Assembly (NCBI GenBank): GCA_035641315.1
Contig: DASQUK010000054.1
Span: 1-64,000, forward strand
Origin: DASQUK01 sp035641315
GTDB lineage: Bacteria; Actinomycetota; Acidimicrobiia; Acidimicrobiales; VFJN01
Length of the DNA: 64,000 nt
Reading direction: 5' to 3'
In this document: positions 41,589 to 49,944 of the stretch, piece by piece
Position numbering within the stretch: the stretch's first letter is position 1
Layout of the letters: the number at the start of each line of letters is the position of its first letter
Position numbers and translations under genes: made by a program
Notes under the pieces: generated by a model
What the model saw: only the letters and a program-made list of their open reading frames with translations
The model's database searches: none
Told to the model about the DNA's origin: nothing

Positions 41589-42047
41589 CTACGAGGCGGC
41601 GCGCTCGTCGCCGATCTCCGGCCCTGATTCGGTCGGAGGCGGCCCATCGGATGCCGGCCGGTCGCCGGGGGGCACGATGGCGTCGAGGGCCTCGGCGATG
41701 ACGGGCGCCACGCTCGTGTCGTTCGGGGTGGCGGTGGCGCTTGCGGCCTCGCCGGGCGGCTCGCCCGCATGGTCGGCGTCATCGGCGTCGTCGGGATCCG
41801 AGTCGACCTCGGCGACCGCCGCGGCCAGAGGGACCGCCTCGCGGCGGCGCGGGGGGCTGGCGGCCTCGGCGACGTCGCTGTCCTCGAAGGCGTCGCGCAG
41901 CTCCTGCTGGAACCCCGTCGAGATGCGGCGGATCTCGCCCACCACCCGCCCGAACGTGCGCATGGCCTGGGGCAGGCGCTGGGGCCCGAGCACGATCAAC
42001 GCGATGAGCACGATGACCAGCAGCTCGCCGCCGCCGATGTTGAACAT
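41589..42047 (-). CDS. tatB: TatA/TatB-family translocase component
   Basis: The 152-residue protein has the one-helix TatA/TatB architecture: MFNIGGGELLVIVLIALIVL, then GPQRLPQAMRTFGRVVGEIRRI, the amphipathic helix after the conserved G-P hinge. The long acidic C-terminal tail with DDADDADHAG fits TatB more than TatA, since TatA is usually shorter. ATG 42047 is by homology. TatC follows after a dispersed repeat. Confidence 0.85.
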   Translation of the reverse strand: MFNIGGGELLVIVLIALIVLGPQRLPQAMRTFGRVVGEIRRISTGFQQELRDAFEDSDVAEAASPPRRREAVPLAAAVAEVDSDPDDADDADHAGEPPGEAASATATPNDTSVAPVIAEALDAIVPPGDRPASDGPPPTESGPEIGDERAAS

Positions 42048-42133
42048 GCTTAGAAGATACGCGCTCGGTCGTAGACCGAGGCCATCAGGGTGGCGGGCGG
42101 GGGTCGGGCTGGAGTGTAGAGGGACCCCTGGGG

Positions 42134-42370
42134 CTACTCGGCGTCGCCGCCGGGCGGTGGCGGGGCGTGGCGTCGGCGGAAATCGGCGGTCCGGTTCTCG
42201 GTCTCGCACAGGGCCGACCGGACCGCCGCCAGCCTCGGCCGCAGCTCGCGCAGCCGCCGGACCTCGTGCGCCAGGTCCACCGTGGCGTCCTCCAGTGCCC
42301 GGGCCCGCGCCGCCACCAGCCCGGTTGCGACAGCCGCCGCCACGACGGGGACGGTCCACAGCAGGCTCAT
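42134..42370 (-). CDS. small membrane-anchored coiled-coil protein
   Basis: The 78-residue protein begins with a membrane helix (LLWTVPVVAAAVATGLVAA), then a heptad-like basic helix (RALEDATVDLAHEVRRLREL, RPRLAAVRSAL) and a Pro-rich end. The gene is spaced 11 bases from the next leftward gene's start side, so the small genes here may be co-transcribed. No family is recognised. Confidence 0.5.
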   Translation of the reverse strand: MSLLWTVPVVAAAVATGLVAARARALEDATVDLAHEVRRLRELRPRLAAVRSALCETENRTADFRRRHAPPPPGGDAE

Positions 42371-42381
42371 CGCCGCCGACG

Positions 42382-42723
42382 CTAGAGGCTGCGGCGGTGG
42401 GCGGCGAGGAGCTGGTCGAACCAGCCCCTCTCAGTGAGCATGTCGTGGAAGTCGATCAGGTCGTCGTGGGTGAACGGGGCCCCGACCGGTCGGGGTTCGA
42501 CCAGCTCCGACGGGATGGTCCACAGCTCGAGCCGCACGCCCGACGAGATCAGCAGATCGATCGTCGACCGGTCGGCCGGGCGGACCACCGGTTGCGTGCA
42601 GTTGGGGCACCGGAACACGTAGGTGCCCGCCTCGTCGGTCTCGCACAACCTGACCACGAGGTCGCGCGTTCCCAGCTCGACGTCACCGCAGTCGCTGCAC
42701 GTGGCTCTGATCAAGGTCGCCAT
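42382..42723 (-). CDS. hypothetical zinc-ribbon protein
   Basis: The 113-residue protein starts MATLIRATCSDCGDVELGTR and continues to FRCPNCTQPVVRP, so two C-x2-C pairs can hold one zinc ion. The remaining part (STIDLLISSGVRLELWTIPS, FTHDDLIDFHDMLTERGWFD) looks like a small helical protein. No known function; found as a single actinobacterial gene. Confidence 0.6.
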   Translation of the reverse strand: MATLIRATCSDCGDVELGTRDLVVRLCETDEAGTYVFRCPNCTQPVVRPADRSTIDLLISSGVRLELWTIPSELVEPRPVGAPFTHDDLIDFHDMLTERGWFDQLLAAHRRSL

Positions 42724-42824
42724 CTGTCCTTGTCTCCCTGTTCGCTCCCCCCAAGGGAGGGACCGAGCGAGACATCATGACGCCGTTTGCCCGATGATGT
42801 CCCATCGCCACCGACAGGATCCCC

Positions 42825-43544
42825 ATGCCCACCCGCGTTCCCGCGCTGAGGACACCACCCATAGCGTTCGCTCACCGCGGTGCGCGCGCTCAAGCGCCCG
42901 AGAACACGCTGGAGGCGTTCACGCTGGCGCAGCGGCTGGGGGCCACCGGTCTGGAGAGCGACGTGTGGTTGACCGCCGACGGGGAGCCGGTCCTCGACCA
43001 CGACGGCCTGGTGGGCGGGCGGGTGCGGCGCCGGCCGATCGCCGCGCTGACCCGGGCCCGGCTGCCGGCCCACATCCCGACCCTCGACGACCTCTACGCC
43101 ACCTGCGGCACGGGTATCGACGTGTCGCTCGACGTCAAGGATCCCGCCGCCTTCGACCCGGTGGTGGCGGTGGCCCGGGCGGCGGGTGACGACGCCCTGT
43201 CCCGCCTGTGGCTGTGCCATCCCCGCTGGGAGCAGGTCGTCGAATGGCGGGCCCGCGACGACGAGGTGCGGCTGGTGAACTCCACCCGGCTCGACCGCAT
43301 CAAGGAGGGCGGCGAGCGCCGGGCCGCCACCCTCGCCGCCAAGGGCATCGACGCCGTCAACCTCCACCACCTCGATTGGACCGGCGGGCTGACGACCCTG
43401 TTCCACCGCTTCGGGGTGCTGGCCTTCGGCTGGGACGCACAGACGCCGCGGGTGCTGAGCGAGCTGCTCGACGCCGGGATCGACGCCGTCTACAGCGATC
43501 ACGTCGACCGCATGGTCCAAGCCCTCAGCACCTTCTATCCGTGA
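42825..43544 (+). CDS. glycerophosphodiester phosphodiesterase family protein
   Basis: This 239-residue TIM-barrel protein has the GDPD signature IAFAHRGARAQAPENTLEAF with the first catalytic His and the Glu-Asn pair, then LGATGLESDVWLTADGEPVL with the metal-binding Glu-Asp and DHDGL with the second His. The late GVLAFGWDAQTPRVLSELLD and GIDAVYSDHVDRM are typical. It hydrolyses glycerophosphodiesters to glycerol-3-phosphate. It is convergent with the lepB gene, four bases away. No signal peptide is seen. Confidence 0.92.
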   Translation: MPTRVPALRTPPIAFAHRGARAQAPENTLEAFTLAQRLGATGLESDVWLTADGEPVLDHDGLVGGRVRRRPIAALTRARLPAHIPTLDDLYATCGTGIDVSLDVKDPAAFDPVVAVARAAGDDALSRLWLCHPRWEQVVEWRARDDEVRLVNSTRLDRIKEGGERRAATLAAKGIDAVNLHHLDWTGGLTTLFHRFGVLAFGWDAQTPRVLSELLDAGIDAVYSDHVDRMVQALSTFYP

Positions 43545-43548
43545 CGGC

Positions 43549-44328
43549 TCACAGCCATCCGATGTCGGTGATGGGCAGGACCCGGATGAAGGCGCGGCCG
43601 ACGATGTCGTCCTCGTCGATCGGGCCGAAGCATCGGCTGTCGTCGCTGTTGGTGCGGTTGTCTCCCATGACGAAAACGGATTCGTCAGGCACCTCTTGGG
43701 GCTGCAGCTCGCAGCTGCCGGTCCCGCACGCCGGCGTGTCCTCGGCGAGGTAGGGCTCGTCAATGCGCTCGCCATTGACGTAGACGTCGTTGTTGCGGCA
43801 CTCGATCATGTCGCCCTTGACGGCGATGACCCGCTTGATCAGGTCCTTGATCTCACCGTCCTCGCCCGTGGAGGCGACGGGCGGCCGCTCGAACACCACC
43901 ACGTCGCCCCGGTTGACGTCGTGGAGCTGGTACGACAGCTTGTTGACGAGCACGCGGTCACCGATGTGGAGCGTCGGCTCCATCGACTCCGACGGGATCC
44001 AGAAGGCCTGGATGAGGAAGGCCTCGACCAGCAGCGCGATGGCGATCCCGCCGCCGATGACCCCCAGCCATTCGAGGATGGTGCGGCGCCAGCGCCGGCG
44101 GGGCTTGGCGCGGGCATCGTCGCCGCCGTCGCCCCCGTCCCCCTCGTCGTCTCCGTCACCCCCGCCCCGGTTGGCGGAGTCGGCGCGCTCGGTGAGCCGG
44201 TGGTGGTCGGGGTCCTCGCCCTTGAAGGGGGCGCGGCCGTCGCCGTTGGAGCGGAGGTGGCGGGGCTGGTGCGGGAGCTCCCGGGCGCCAGCTCGCCTGT
44301 TCTTTTGCGGGGGAGAAGCGTCACGCAC
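43549..44328 (-). CDS. lepB: signal peptidase I
   Basis: Signal peptidase I cleaves signal peptides of exported proteins. A cytoplasmic N-terminal region of about 80 residues, acidic and Gly-rich, precedes one membrane helix (LEWLGVIGGGIAIALLVEAFL). The catalytic Ser is in WIPSESMEPTLHIGDRVLVN and the general-base Lys in LIKRVIAVKGDMIEC; FVMGDNRTNSDDSRCFGPI is box E. The 259-residue protein starts at GTG 44328. Confidence 0.95.
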   Translation of the reverse strand: MRDASPPQKNRRAGARELPHQPRHLRSNGDGRAPFKGEDPDHHRLTERADSANRGGGDGDDEGDGGDGGDDARAKPRRRWRRTILEWLGVIGGGIAIALLVEAFLIQAFWIPSESMEPTLHIGDRVLVNKLSYQLHDVNRGDVVVFERPPVASTGEDGEIKDLIKRVIAVKGDMIECRNNDVYVNGERIDEPYLAEDTPACGTGSCELQPQEVPDESVFVMGDNRTNSDDSRCFGPIDEDDIVGRAFIRVLPITDIGWL

Positions 44329-44365
44329 GGCAGGGCGAGGCTAGCGCGCCGGGGTGACGATCCCG

Positions 44366-45361
44366 TCAGCTGCCGTGGTCGCGGCGATACCGGGCGAGGA
44401 TGCGGCGGGCGGCGTTCCGGCCGGCGTCGACCAGCTCCGGGGCGTCGGCATCGACCACCCGGACGTCCGGCCCCAACCGCACCAGCAGGCGTTCGAGCCA
44501 TGGGGCGGCCGACACCCGCAGGCGCACCCGCAGCCAGCCGTCGGGACCAGTGGGGGCCGGGCCCACCTCGTCGACCGGGTAGGTCTCGACCACCCAGCGG
44601 GCGGACGGCGCCAGCTCCAGGGTCACCAGGGGCGTGGAAGGCCCCGGGTCGAACACGCCGCCCCCCTCGTCGGCGTTGGCGGGCGGCGTGAAGGTCTCGT
44701 CCAGCACCTCGACGCCGTAGATCCGGTCGACCCGGAACAGCCGCTGGTCACACGCCTGGTGGCAATAGCCCCGCACGTACCACGCACCCTCGTGGGCGAA
44801 GACCGCGTGCGGATCGACCTCGCGGGTCGTCCGGTGGTCCCGGGTGTAGGCGTAGTAGTCGAGGCGCACCCGGCGGCCGGCCGCCGCGGCCTGGCGTAGC
44901 TCGGCCAGCACGCCGGGCCGGGTCTCGCCCAGCGCCACCGACACGGCCTCGTCGGGATCGACCCCCAGCACCTTTGCCACCTTGGCCAGGGCGGTGGCCA
45001 GGGGCCCTCCGGGCTCGGTGCCGGGCAGCGCCTGGGACGCCCGGCCGGCCACCACCAGCGCCAGGCCCTGCTCCGGGGTGAGGTGCAGAGGGCGGGCGAA
45101 CATGTCGGCGAAGCGCAGCCACACCCGATCGCCCTCGATCGTGACCTCGATCAGCGTGTCGGGCGTGTAAGGCGGCACGCCGACCAGCGAGAGCACCTCG
45201 AGGTCCTCGAGCAGCTTGCGGCGGTTGACCTGGAAGCGCTCGCAGATCTCGTCGACGGTGGGTCCGCCGTGCGCCGCGATCCAGGGGATCATCGCCAGCA
45301 TGCGCGCCACGCGGTCGGACGCCTTGGTGCGGGCCGGCGTAGGGGTTGCAGCGGTGCTCAT
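44366..45361 (-). CDS. pafC: PafC, WYL-domain transcription regulator
   Basis: PafC forms with PafB an activator of LexA-independent DNA damage genes. The 331-residue protein has an N-terminal helix-turn-helix (RVARMLAMIPWIAAHGGPTV, CERFQVNRRKLLEDLEVLSL) and a WYL domain beginning RRVRLDYYAYTRDHRTTREV, with AWYVRGYCHQACDQRLFRVDR. The end is a C-terminal WCX domain. It starts at ATG 45361, overlapping the pafB stop (ATGA). In mycobacteria the pair lies directly after pafA, as here. Confidence 0.93.
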   Translation of the reverse strand: MSTAATPTPARTKASDRVARMLAMIPWIAAHGGPTVDEICERFQVNRRKLLEDLEVLSLVGVPPYTPDTLIEVTIEGDRVWLRFADMFARPLHLTPEQGLALVVAGRASQALPGTEPGGPLATALAKVAKVLGVDPDEAVSVALGETRPGVLAELRQAAAAGRRVRLDYYAYTRDHRTTREVDPHAVFAHEGAWYVRGYCHQACDQRLFRVDRIYGVEVLDETFTPPANADEGGGVFDPGPSTPLVTLELAPSARWVVETYPVDEVGPAPTGPDGWLRVRLRVSAAPWLERLLVRLGPDVRVVDADAPELVDAGRNAARRILARYRRDHGS

Positions 45362-46284
45362 GCGGCCAGTGCCGCCAGCCACCCGACGATGTCGGCGCGC
45401 AGCTCGGGCGGCCCGAGCACCTCGGCGTGGTCGAGGAAGGTGAGCACGAACGAGCGGAAGCTGTCGCGGTTGGTCACCGTCATCGTGACCACCACCGACC
45501 CGTCGAGTCGCTCCTCGGCCACGGCGCCGGGGCCGAGGTGCTGCACGATCCACGGCGCCTGGGCGGCGTCCACCAGCACCTGGGCGTCGACGGCTTCGTC
45601 CTCGCCGATCTGCCACGGCTCGAGCTGGCCGCCGGGCACGGCGGTGGTGGGCCGCTCGAACCGGGGACCGTCCAGCCGCTCCACCCCGCTCTCGAAGCGG
45701 TCCAGCCGGTAGACCCGCTCGTCGTCGCGGGTGTGGTCGAAGCCGCTGAGGTACCAGCGGCCCCGCAGGAAGTCGAGCCGGTAGGGGTCGACGATGCGGG
45801 CCTTGCCCCGGTACGTGAACCGCACCGGCGTCCTGGCGGCGATGGCGCCGAACAGCGGGCCGACGTGCCCGGCCGGCAGTGCCGCAACGGCCAGACCCAT
45901 GGCGCCGTCCGCCTCGCCCACCATGCCGCCCAGCTTGAGCAGTCCTTCGCGGGCCGAGAGCCCGTCGATCTGGACCACCGATGCCGCCAGGTGGAGGGCG
46001 GCGAGCTCGTCTGCGTCGAGGCCCGGGTCCCGCAGGTAGTAGCGGTCCTTGGGGATCCGGTAGCCCTCCACGGCGGGGATGACGCCGGGCACGTCCTGGA
46101 CCTCGAGCGGCACCCCCATGGCGCGCAGGTCGTCCTTGTCGCGCTCGAAGGCCCGGCGGAAGGCGTCTGTCTCGTCCGCGTACATGCCCAGCCGGTCGCG
46201 GATCTCCAGGGCGGACAGCGGGCGCGGCGTCTCCAGCAGCAGGGCGGTGAGGTTGAGCAGCCGTTCCAGCTTCGCCGCTGACAT
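45358..46284 (-). CDS. pafB: PafB, WYL-domain transcription regulator
   Basis: The 308-residue partner of PafC has a winged-helix N-terminus (KLERLLNLTALLLETPRPLS, MYADETDAFRRAFERDKDDL) and a WYL domain with VRFTYRGKARIVDPYRLDFL and GRWYLSGFDHTRDDERVYRL, where family residues Tyr-Leu follow Trp. It starts at ATG 46284 by family alignment and overlaps pafC by four bases. PafBC senses ssDNA in mycobacteria; the same role is inferred here. Confidence 0.93.
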   Translation of the reverse strand: MSAAKLERLLNLTALLLETPRPLSALEIRDRLGMYADETDAFRRAFERDKDDLRAMGVPLEVQDVPGVIPAVEGYRIPKDRYYLRDPGLDADELAALHLAASVVQIDGLSAREGLLKLGGMVGEADGAMGLAVAALPAGHVGPLFGAIAARTPVRFTYRGKARIVDPYRLDFLRGRWYLSGFDHTRDDERVYRLDRFESGVERLDGPRFERPTTAVPGGQLEPWQIGEDEAVDAQVLVDAAQAPWIVQHLGPGAVAEERLDGSVVVTMTVTNRDSFRSFVLTFLDHAEVLGPPELRADIVGWLAALAA

Positions 46285-46295
46285 CGAGCGGAAGG

Positions 46296-47321
46296 CTACC
46301 GATGGCGGGTGCGCCGCTGGTCCACCGCCTCGAGTGCGCCGGCGGCCCAGGCCCCGGCCGCCGACGCCGCCGCGAAGAACAGCGGATCGTCCCCCGGGCC
46401 CCGGCCCATCGACGTCACCGTCAGGTCGAGCTTCGCCAGCACCCCGGCTGCGTCGGGGGCGTCCACCACCGTGGCACCGTCGACCTCGGACGCCAAGGCG
46501 GCCGGCAGCGGCACCTCGGGCCGGTGCGCGGCCAGCCGCAGGATGGTGTGGACGTGGTGGCTCACCCCCCGGTGGCGTTCGCGGGGATCGACGCCCGAGG
46601 CCCGCGAGCACAGCGCCACCCTGGCGCCCAGGGCGTGGGCGGCGTCGACGATGCCCGCCACCTCGACGGCCGTGGTGCCGAGCGGCGACGCCGTGCCCAC
46701 CACCCCTGGCCCCATGCCCACGATGGCGAGGTCGGCGCCCGCCACGTGGCGGGCCAGCGCCAGCGCCGAGGGGACGGACACGGCCTCGAGGTCGCCGCCG
46801 AAGGCGTGGCCGGTGGTGATGGTGGTGTCGACGATCCCGCGGGTGTGCAGGCTGTGGACCAGGTCGGACAGCGCCAGCGGCAGGGCGGCGCCGTCCGTCA
46901 TGACGTAGGCGATGCGGGCGATCGGCCGCAGGTGGCGCACCACCGCAGACACCACGCCCACCTGGCTGTGGAGCGAGCACGCCACCAGCGGCATGCCGTC
47001 GAGCGCCTCGGGCAGCTCGGTACGGTCCTCGTCGGCAGCGCCGGTGTCCGCCTGGAGGCTGGTGTAGCGCAGCTTCATGATGTGGCCGGGCCCGGGCCGG
47101 GACCAGGCCCGGCGGGCCAAGTTCCAGTGCACGACGTGCCATCCGCCGGTTCCGAGGCCGAGCTCGACCGCGGTGGTGTTGAGCACCACGGGATCGCCCA
47201 CCCCCACCGTGCCGATCAGCCCGGTGAGGACGTAGGCCCGGCCCGCGTCGGTGGCCACCCGCTGCAGACCCTCCCGCTCGGAGAGGATCTCGGTGACCGT
47301 GGTGGTGACGAAGCTCGGCAC
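46296..47321 (-). CDS. DUF3866-family protein
   Basis: This 341-residue protein fits the DUF3866 family of actinobacteria and firmicutes: VLNTTAVELGLGTGGWHVVH near residue 50, HIMKLRYTSLQADTGAADED, VACSLHSQVGVVSAVVRHL, YVMTDGAALPLALSDLVHSL and GVSHHVHTILRLA. The function is unknown. It lies between pafA and pafBC, 11 bases before the pafB start, so it is probably part of that operon. It starts at GTG 47321. Confidence 0.8.
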   Translation of the reverse strand: MPSFVTTTVTEILSEREGLQRVATDAGRAYVLTGLIGTVGVGDPVVLNTTAVELGLGTGGWHVVHWNLARRAWSRPGPGHIMKLRYTSLQADTGAADEDRTELPEALDGMPLVACSLHSQVGVVSAVVRHLRPIARIAYVMTDGAALPLALSDLVHSLHTRGIVDTTITTGHAFGGDLEAVSVPSALALARHVAGADLAIVGMGPGVVGTASPLGTTAVEVAGIVDAAHALGARVALCSRASGVDPRERHRGVSHHVHTILRLAAHRPEVPLPAALASEVDGATVVDAPDAAGVLAKLDLTVTSMGRGPGDDPLFFAAASAAGAWAAGALEAVDQRRTRHR

Positions 47322-47352
47322 CCGGCGACGCTACCCGGCCTGGTACGAGCGA

Positions 47353-47398
47353 TTCTGCCCGCGCTCGCCGCTCATATCGACCGTGAGCGCGGGCAGAA
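47353..47398. terminator. 14-bp perfect inverted repeat between pafA and DUF3866 gene
   Basis: TTCTGCCCGCGCTC (47353-47366) pairs perfectly with GAGCGCGGGCAGAA (47385-47398) around an 18-base loop. It lies 9 bases past the pafA 3' end and before the start of the DUF3866 gene. It may terminate the pafA transcript or be an operator of the downstream operon. No T-tract follows. Confidence 0.5.
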
Positions 47399-47407
47399 CG
47401 CGTCGGG

Positions 47408-48766
47408 CTACAGCCCGGCGATCAGCTTTTCCACCCGCTCGTCGCGGGACTTGAACGGGTCCTTGCAGAGGACCGTGCGCTGGGCCTGGTCGTTGAGCTT
47501 CAGGTGCACCCAGTCGACCGTGTAGTCGCGCTTGCGCTCCTTGGCCCGGCGGATGAACTCACCCCGAAGCCGGGCCCGGGTGGTCTGCGGCGGCGTCTCA
47601 ACCGCTTCGTCGATGGCCTCGTCGGTGGTGACCCGATCGACCATGCCCCGCTCCTGGAGCCGGTAGAACAGGCCGCGCTCGCGGTTGACGTCGTGGTACT
47701 GCAGGTCGATGAGGGCGACGCGGGGGTGGCTGAGCGGCAGGTCGTGCTTGGCGCAGTACGCCTCGATCAGCTTGTGCTTGATCACCCAGTCGCACTCGCG
47801 GTCGAGCTTGTACGGGTCGGACTCGAGCACGGTCAGGCAGTGCTCCCACATGTCCAGCGCCTGGAGCTCGAGCGGCGACAGGCCCTTGGTCTCGGCGTAG
47901 CGCCGCGCCCGGTCCAGGTACTCGCCCTGGATCTCCAGCGCCGAAGCCTCCCGCCCGTTGGCCAGCCGCACGGTGCGCTTGCCGGACAGGTCGTGACTGA
48001 TCTCCCGGATGGCCCGGATGGGGTTCTCGAGCGTCATGTCCCGCAGCACGAACGACGGGTCCTCCAGCATGCGCAGCAGGATCGACGTGGCCCCCACCTT
48101 CAGGAACGTGGCGTACTCGCTCATGTTCGAGTCGCCCACGATCACGTGGAGGCGCCGGTAGCGCTCGGCGTCGGCATGGGGCTCGTCGCGGGTGTTGATG
48201 ATCGGCCGGCTGCGTGTCGTGGCCGACGACACGCCCTCCCAGATGTGCTCGGCCCGCTGGGCGATGCAGTACATGGCGCCCCGGGCGGTCTGCAGCACCT
48301 TGCCGGCGCCCGCGTAGATCTGGCGGGACACGAAGAACGGGATCAGCACCTCGGCGTAGTGGCTGAAGTCGTCCCGCCGCGACGTGAGGTAGTTCTCGTG
48401 GCAGCCGTAGGAGTTGCCGGCGGAGTCGGTGTTGTTCTTGAACAGGTAGATGACGCCACGGATGCCCTCCTCCCGCAGCCGCTGCTCGGCCGAGACCAGC
48501 AGCTGTTCGAGGATCCGCTCCCCGGCCTTGTCGTGCGTGACCAGGTCGAGGATCGAGTCGCACTCCGGCGTGGCGTACTCGGGGTGGCTGCCCACGTCGA
48601 GGTAGAGCCGGGCACCGTTGGCGAGGAAGACGTTGCTGGAGCGGCCCCACGAGACGACCCGGCGGAACAGGTACCGGGCCACCTCGTCGGGGCTCAGCCG
48701 GCGCTGGCCGCGGAGCGTGCAGGTGACGCCGTATTCGTTCTCGAGGCCGAAGATGCGTCGCTCCAC
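47408..48766 (-). CDS. pafA: PafA, Pup-protein ligase
   Basis: PafA attaches Pup through its C-terminal Glu to lysines of target proteins. The 452-residue protein is very close to M. tuberculosis PafA: RRIFGLENEYGVTCTLRGQR, LSPDEVARYLFRRVVSWGRS, the catalytic Asp in RLYLDVGSHPEYATPECDS, LFKNNTDSAGNSYGCHENYL, HIWEGVSSATTRSRPIINTR and the terminal LKLNDQAQRTVLCKDPF. It starts at GTG 48766 with GGGAAG from a dispersed repeat as its ribosome-binding site. Pupylation genes occur on both sides. Confidence 0.97.
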   Translation of the reverse strand: MERRIFGLENEYGVTCTLRGQRRLSPDEVARYLFRRVVSWGRSSNVFLANGARLYLDVGSHPEYATPECDSILDLVTHDKAGERILEQLLVSAEQRLREEGIRGVIYLFKNNTDSAGNSYGCHENYLTSRRDDFSHYAEVLIPFFVSRQIYAGAGKVLQTARGAMYCIAQRAEHIWEGVSSATTRSRPIINTRDEPHADAERYRRLHVIVGDSNMSEYATFLKVGATSILLRMLEDPSFVLRDMTLENPIRAIREISHDLSGKRTVRLANGREASALEIQGEYLDRARRYAETKGLSPLELQALDMWEHCLTVLESDPYKLDRECDWVIKHKLIEAYCAKHDLPLSHPRVALIDLQYHDVNRERGLFYRLQERGMVDRVTTDEAIDEAVETPPQTTRARLRGEFIRRAKERKRDYTVDWVHLKLNDQAQRTVLCKDPFKSRDERVEKLIAGL

Positions 48767-48771
48767 TACTT

Positions 48772-48898
48772 CCCGCTCTTGCTGCTTCGCAGCGGGCCGC
48801 TCGGGCTCCGACGCTGTGTCTCACGCTCTTGCCGCCTGCGGCGGCGGGCCGCTCGGGCCCTGGGCTCGCTCTCTCGCCCTACGGGACGCTCGCTCATG
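48772..48898. repeat. dispersed repeat, copy d (two hairpin modules plus end module)
   Basis: Modules at 48772-48807 and 48822-48859 share CCCGCTCTTGCTGCTTCGC or its variant and GCGGGCCGCTCGGGC; 48862-48898 is CTCGCTCTCTCGCCCTACGG followed by GACGCTCGCTCATG. It is the longest copy and shows every module. In this case it lies between divergent genes and supplies the GGGAAG before the pafA GTG. The minus-strand open frame through it is not a gene. Confidence 0.85.
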
Positions 48899-48954
48899 TC
48901 ATCGCACGCTACCGCCGCATCGCATGCAACCGAGGTGCGGGTACGGTCGCGAGC

Positions 48955-49161
48955 ATGGCGATTGGCCCGATGGTGCCGCTGACCACCGCCGCCAATCCGA
49001 TGGCGGCCCGGATCCTCGCCGCCCACCTCGGTGCCGAGGGCATCGTGTGGCAGCTGCGCGGCGACGTCGACGGGCCCTACCCGGTGGGCCCCGTCGAGGT
49101 CCTGGTGCCGGCCGCCGACCTCGAAGTGGCCCGGATCATCGTCGGCCTCGACGAGGACTGA
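48955..49161 (+). CDS. DUF2007-like small protein
   Basis: This 68-residue protein begins MAIGPMVPLTTAANPMAARI and continues AAHLGAEGIVWQLRGDVDGP, VEVLVPAADLEVARIIVGLD, a pattern seen in the DUF2007 (putative signal-transducing) family. TACGGT (48942-48947), seven bases before the ATG, suggests a leaderless transcript. It is convergent with the prcA gene, three bases away. Its function is unknown. Confidence 0.65.
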   Translation: MAIGPMVPLTTAANPMAARILAAHLGAEGIVWQLRGDVDGPYPVGPVEVLVPAADLEVARIIVGLDED

Positions 49162-49164
49162 CCT

Positions 49165-49944
49165 TCAGGCCTGGCTGTCCTCGCCGTCGCCGCTCGCCGG
49201 CGGCTCGCTGGGGGTGGCCTCGGCGGGCGGCGTCACCTCGGGCGGGGTCTCGACCTTGACCTCGCCGCCGGACAGGGCCGCGGCCGTGGCGTCGTCGCCC
49301 AGGCGCTGGAACGCCCGCCGCCCGTTGCCCCGGGCCATGACGGCCACCTCCAGCTCCGCCGGCGCCAGCGTGCGGCCCGGGCCGGCCAGCGCCGCCACGG
49401 CGGCCCGGAGCGCGGCGTCGAGGGCCAGGCCCGGCTGGTAGGTGTCCTTGAGCCGCGCCGCGATGGCATCGGCCTCGCCCCCCAGCACCGTGAAGCCGGT
49501 CTCGTCGACCACCGTGCCGTCGTAGAGGATGTGGAACAGCCGGTCGCCGTCGGGGTCGGTGCCCACCTCGGCCACCACGATCTCGACCTCCATGGGCTTG
49601 ATCTCGTGGGTGAACACGTCGCCCAGCATCTGGGCGTAGGCGTTGGCCAGGCTCTGGGCGTCGACGTCCTCACGGCTGAACGAGTAGCCCTTGAGGTCGG
49701 CGTGCCGGACGCCGGCGATGCGCAGCCGGTCGTACTCGTTGTACTTGCCTGCGCCCGCGAACGCGATGCGGTCGTAGATCTCGCTGATCTTGTGCAGCGT
49801 CGACGACGAGTTCTCGGCGCAGATGAGGATGCCGTCCGCGTAGAGAAGCGCGGCCAGGGCCTTGCCCCGCGCGATGCCCTTGCGCGCGAAGTCGGCCTTG
49901 TCCTTCATCATCTGCTCGGCGGGGACGTAGATCGACATGCTCAT
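49165..49944 (-). CDS. prcA: 20S proteasome alpha subunit
   Basis: The alpha subunit forms the outer gate rings of the core particle. The 259-residue protein has the proteasome fold with YVPAEQMMKDKADFARKGIA, then GKALAALLYADGILICAENS, YDRIAFAGAGKYNEYDRLRI and EIKPMEVEIVVAEVGTDPD. The long acidic Pro-rich C-terminus (about 35 residues) is typical for actinobacterial alpha subunits, and it ends without the archaeal motif. It starts at ATG 49944, overlapping the prcB stop. Confidence 0.96.
   Translation of the reverse strand: MSMSIYVPAEQMMKDKADFARKGIARGKALAALLYADGILICAENSSSTLHKISEIYDRIAFAGAGKYNEYDRLRIAGVRHADLKGYSFSREDVDAQSLANAYAQMLGDVFTHEIKPMEVEIVVAEVGTDPDGDRLFHILYDGTVVDETGFTVLGGEADAIAARLKDTYQPGLALDAALRAAVAALAGPGRTLAPAELEVAVMARGNGRRAFQRLGDDATAAALSGGEVKVETPPEVTPPAEATPSEPPASGDGEDSQA

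Noticed and set aside
48769..49026. 86-codon minus-strand frame upstream of pafA
   Set aside because: It is the dispersed repeat read through (GPLRSSKSGK end) and has no conserved domain.
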